Made by a program: the position numbers and the translations under genes
Source: a virus
IMG/VR virus record: IMGVR_UViG_3300042869_000046
Coordinates: 1 to 31,125 of that record
Strand: one strand, 5' to 3'
Length of the DNA stretch: 31,125 nucleotides
Notes under the pieces: generated by a model
Seen by the model: the letters and a program-made list of their open reading frames with translations, nothing else
Databases searched by the model: none
What the model was told of the DNA's origin: nothing
Part shown: in pieces, positions 29,574 through 31,125 of the stretch
How the letters are laid out: each line of letters starts with the position of its first letter
Position numbering within the stretch: the stretch's first letter is position 1

Positions 29574-29866
29574 TTTCCCAAGGTTTCTACTACTTTGCCT
29601 ATCACTTTGATCAATAGAGTGCTGGGCAACATATTCTCACCTTTGATGATTTCTTTGCCTTCTTCGTCTAGGATCAAGGTCTTTACCAGACCAATCATTG
29701 AAGCCATATCCTGTTGATCTGCATTGGCCAGTTTCATAAACATTTCCAATGGTTGGCGGTCCCAAGAATAGAATTCAACAGGCTCCCCAAACTCTTTGAC
29801 GGTGGCTTCATCGTCAATAATGAACGGAATTAGTTTTGGTTTTGCTGCGATTTGTGAAAGTTTCAT
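29570..29866 (-). CDS. Tail assembly chaperone G
   Basis: A 98-aa acidic protein with helical C-terminus (KLSQIAAKPKLIPFIIDDEA; EFYSWDRQPLEMFMKLANAD), typical of the short product of the G/GT pair that lies between tail tube and tape measure. AAGGAG sits 8 nt before the ATG. The last two sense codons GGA AAG with the preceding G form the slippery site, and UAG follows directly, so termination and shifting compete. Confidence 0.83.
   Translation of the reverse strand: MKLSQIAAKPKLIPFIIDDEATVKEFGEPVEFYSWDRQPLEMFMKLANADQQDMASMIGLVKTLILDEEGKEIIKGENMLPSTLLIKVIGKVVETLGK
29573..29579 (-). promoter_or_regulatory. Programmed -1 frameshift site GGGAAAG
   Basis: In the G reading frame the heptamer is G GGA AAG, followed immediately by TAG. 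It is the same heptamer as in the lambda G/GT genes. The -1 frame is open from here through 29265. About 15 nt downstream GTTGAG (29553..29558 on minus) could pair with CTCAAC (29514..29519) as a weak stimulatory stem. Confidence 0.88.
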
Positions 29867-29869
29867 CTT

Positions 29870-30043
29870 TTAATCTCCTTGTCTTTCAATCAGTGTATGA
29901 GCCAGTACAAGCATAAACTTGATACGACCCTGTGCTTTATCTATGTCGCCACGAGCACACTTGATTTCATTAGTGGCTTTGGCAATCTCTGCTACGAGAC
30001 TTTCAAGCAGTTGCTTGTCTGTCTTTGTATCTAATACATCCAT
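29870..30043 (-). CDS. Small helical protein before the tail chaperones
   Basis: A 57-aa frame from ATG 30043 (AAGG about 8-9 nt upstream) to a TAA that abuts the ribosome site of the G gene. The sequence (LLESLVAEIAKATNEIKCARGDIDKAQGRI) predicts two helices or a coiled coil. It lies between the tail-tube terminator and the chaperone gene, where some phages encode short tail assembly helpers. The reading frame is complete and fills a gap; no family is recognised. Confidence 0.7.
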   Translation of the reverse strand: MDVLDTKTDKQLLESLVAEIAKATNEIKCARGDIDKAQGRIKFMLVLAHTLIERQGD

Positions 30044-30068
30044 ATATCTACCTTTTGTATTTAGTTGG

Positions 30069-30101
30069 TCATAAAAGAAAGGGGGTTTTTACACCCCCTT
30101 T
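30069..30101 (-). terminator. Terminator after the tail tube gene
   Basis: AAAGGGGG (30094..30101 on minus) pairs perfectly with CCCCCTTT (30078..30085) across an 8-nt loop, then TCTTTTAT follows. It would end much of the transcript after the highly expressed tail tube gene and lower expression of chaperone and tape measure genes. A small TCGC-GTAAA-GCGA hairpin precedes it. Confidence 0.85.
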
Positions 30102-30135
30102 CAGTCGCTTTACGCGATTCGCTCCCAGGCTGGGA

Positions 30136-30639
30136 TTAGGTCGCTGCTACTGTGTATTCACCAGCAACTGTAATAGTTACTGGAGTTACCCACACAGGGC
30201 TGTCAGCACTTAGTGTTGGTGCTAGACCAGTGATGTAACCTACACCCTTGATAAAGCGGTCAGCAGTTGCTTGGCCACTTGTGCTTTCAACAAACTTCAA
30301 GATAAAGTTAATCTGAGTCTTGTTGCGACTGCAGCCTAAAATACCTTGCTCAGCAATGGTTCCTGTTGCAGTCGCTGCGATGTTAGTTCCAAAGAACACT
30401 GCATCGTCAACTACCAAGTTCATAGAGATTGAGTTTGTAGAGGTTGTTGCTACCTGCTTCTTGGCTGTGGAATCTAATTGACTCCAAGTAAAGACATCGT
30501 TAGCGGCGTTAATTGTGATATCTTGCAAACCAGACACTGTTAGTGCTGAGGCTTGTGTGATATCTGTTTCTGATGAGGCAACATCTAATGTCAATAAAAT
30601 TGCATTAGCACTGCCTGGTCCTGGACTGATATATGCCAT
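30136..30639 (-). CDS. Major tail tube protein
   Basis: A 167-aa, beta-rich, weakly charged protein (ITQASALTVSGLQDITINAAND; AATGTIAEQGILGCSRNKTQINF) in the standard place between tail terminator and chaperones. Size and strand pattern suit the tail tube/gpV-like fold; it should assemble as stacked hexamers. The following terminator agrees with high-level expression. Its AAGGAGCC ribosome site lies in the short gap after the previous gene. Confidence 0.82.
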   Translation of the reverse strand: MAYISPGPGSANAILLTLDVASSETDITQASALTVSGLQDITINAANDVFTWSQLDSTAKKQVATTSTNSISMNLVVDDAVFFGTNIAATATGTIAEQGILGCSRNKTQINFILKFVESTSGQATADRFIKGVGYITGLAPTLSADSPVWVTPVTITVAGEYTVAAT

Positions 30640-30649
30640 AATTGGCTCC

Positions 30650-31042
30650 TTATGTTAGTTTTATGAATCGTAATTCTATTTGCGTGACAAGTTTGTCAGC
30701 TTCAAAACTGGTCTGAACATCTACTTCTCTACTGGAATAGCCAGCAGTTGGTAATATGTCCTTGGCAGCTCTTATGAGGCCAACAACTTCGTCGTAGTTT
30801 GGTGTCAATGATTTTGCATCATTAGCAAGATAAACAGTAACGGCCACTGTGTCTCTGGTTATGTTCACACCACTTAGAGTAGTAATGATAGGTTCAACAA
30901 TGTATTGATCAACTCCTACATAGACCTTTTTCAAGTTCTTGATGTATAGAGGGACTCCACTTTCACTAAATGGCAATTCAGTGCTGACAATGAATGTACC
31001 AAAGTTTTGTGTCTGTAGATAATCAATGACATCTGTTCTCAT
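30650..31042 (-). CDS. Tail terminator / neck protein
   Basis: A 130-aa protein (MRTDVIDYLQTQNFGTFIVS at the N-terminus; VTQIELRFIKL at the end) with an alternating alpha/beta pattern of tail terminator proteins (lambda U/Ne1-like), which cap the tail tube and join it to the head. It starts in an ATGA overlap with the connector gene, complete only when the circle is closed; bases 1..44 are a second copy of its 5' end. Assignment is by place, size and general pattern. Confidence 0.68.
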   Translation of the reverse strand: MRTDVIDYLQTQNFGTFIVSTELPFSESGVPLYIKNLKKVYVGVDQYIVEPIITTLSGVNITRDTVAVTVYLANDAKSLTPNYDEVVGLIRAAKDILPTAGYSSREVDVQTSFEADKLVTQIELRFIKLT

Positions 31043-31125
31043 CTTACTCTCTTAATGTTATACTGGCCTGGTGACTTCTCTCCTGACTCCACAGTGTTGT
31101 CATTGTCAAAGTCATACCAATCACC
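30999..31125. repeat. Terminal direct repeat, right copy
   Basis: Exact copy of 1..127. It holds the first 14 codons of the tail-terminator gene and, from 31039 on, the last 28 codons of the connector gene. It should be counted once when the genome is circularised. See the left copy for interpretation. Confidence 0.95.

Noticed and set aside
1-31125. CRISPR array, tRNA genes, diversity-generating retroelement, insertion sequence
   Set aside because: No regularly spaced identical repeats, no cloverleaf with a TTCRA arm, no reverse transcriptase, no transposase or terminal inverted repeats seen on either strand.

Overview
The window looks like a complete, circularly assembled genome of a small tailed phage with a lambda-like long tail (siphovirus type). 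The first 127 bases (1..127) are repeated exactly as the last 127 (30999..31125), which implies a circle of 30,998 bp. No host can be named. The base composition is moderately AT-rich, Shine-Dalgarno sites are clear, and protein styles (Gly-rich tip domains, LamG repeats, GTPSSATLTN-type fibre repeats) are those often met in uncultured aquatic phages. The aquatic origin is inference. Every supported gene lies on the minus strand, so the genome is read from high to low coordinates and through the 31125/1 junction.

Layout in reading order. A near-perfect sigma70 promoter (9767..9795) with symmetric half-sites downstream opens a run of small genes: two acidic proteins, a 54-aa coiled coil, a Cys-rich protein, a lipoprotein preceded by an H-type RNA pseudoknot, and four unknowns. 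Then come terminase small subunit, an orphan beta-class DNA methyltransferase, an overlooked 54-aa two-TM protein, terminase large subunit, portal, a 19-aa basic peptide, an unknown, scaffold, major capsid and connector. Across the junction follow tail terminator, tail tube (with its own terminator), a 57-aa helical protein, the G/GT tail chaperones joined by a GGGAAAG -1 frameshift, a gp10-like protein, tape measure and minor tail proteins. Next is a tail-tip hub whose coding sequence is split by a 793-aa adhesin-like gene, then a 148-aa protein on its own promoter/terminator unit. Last are a fibre, two very large LamG/repeat adhesins, an Ig-like protein, an XhlA-like membrane protein and a zinc-ribbon protein.

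Between the zinc-ribbon gene and a GIY-YIG endonuclease gene lies about 740 bp without genes. Its minus strand folds into many consecutive perfect helices, including GNRA and cUACGg tetraloops. This is the best candidate for an undescribed element: a large ornate phage RNA in the size class of ROOL/GOLLD.

No polymerase, helicase, primase, recombinase, integrase, repressor or endolysin was recognised. If the circle is complete, the phage relies entirely on its host for DNA replication, or its replication and lysis functions sit in unrecognised small genes or in the noncoding region. The genes form an almost continuous chain of ATGA/TAATG overlaps, so translation is heavily coupled.
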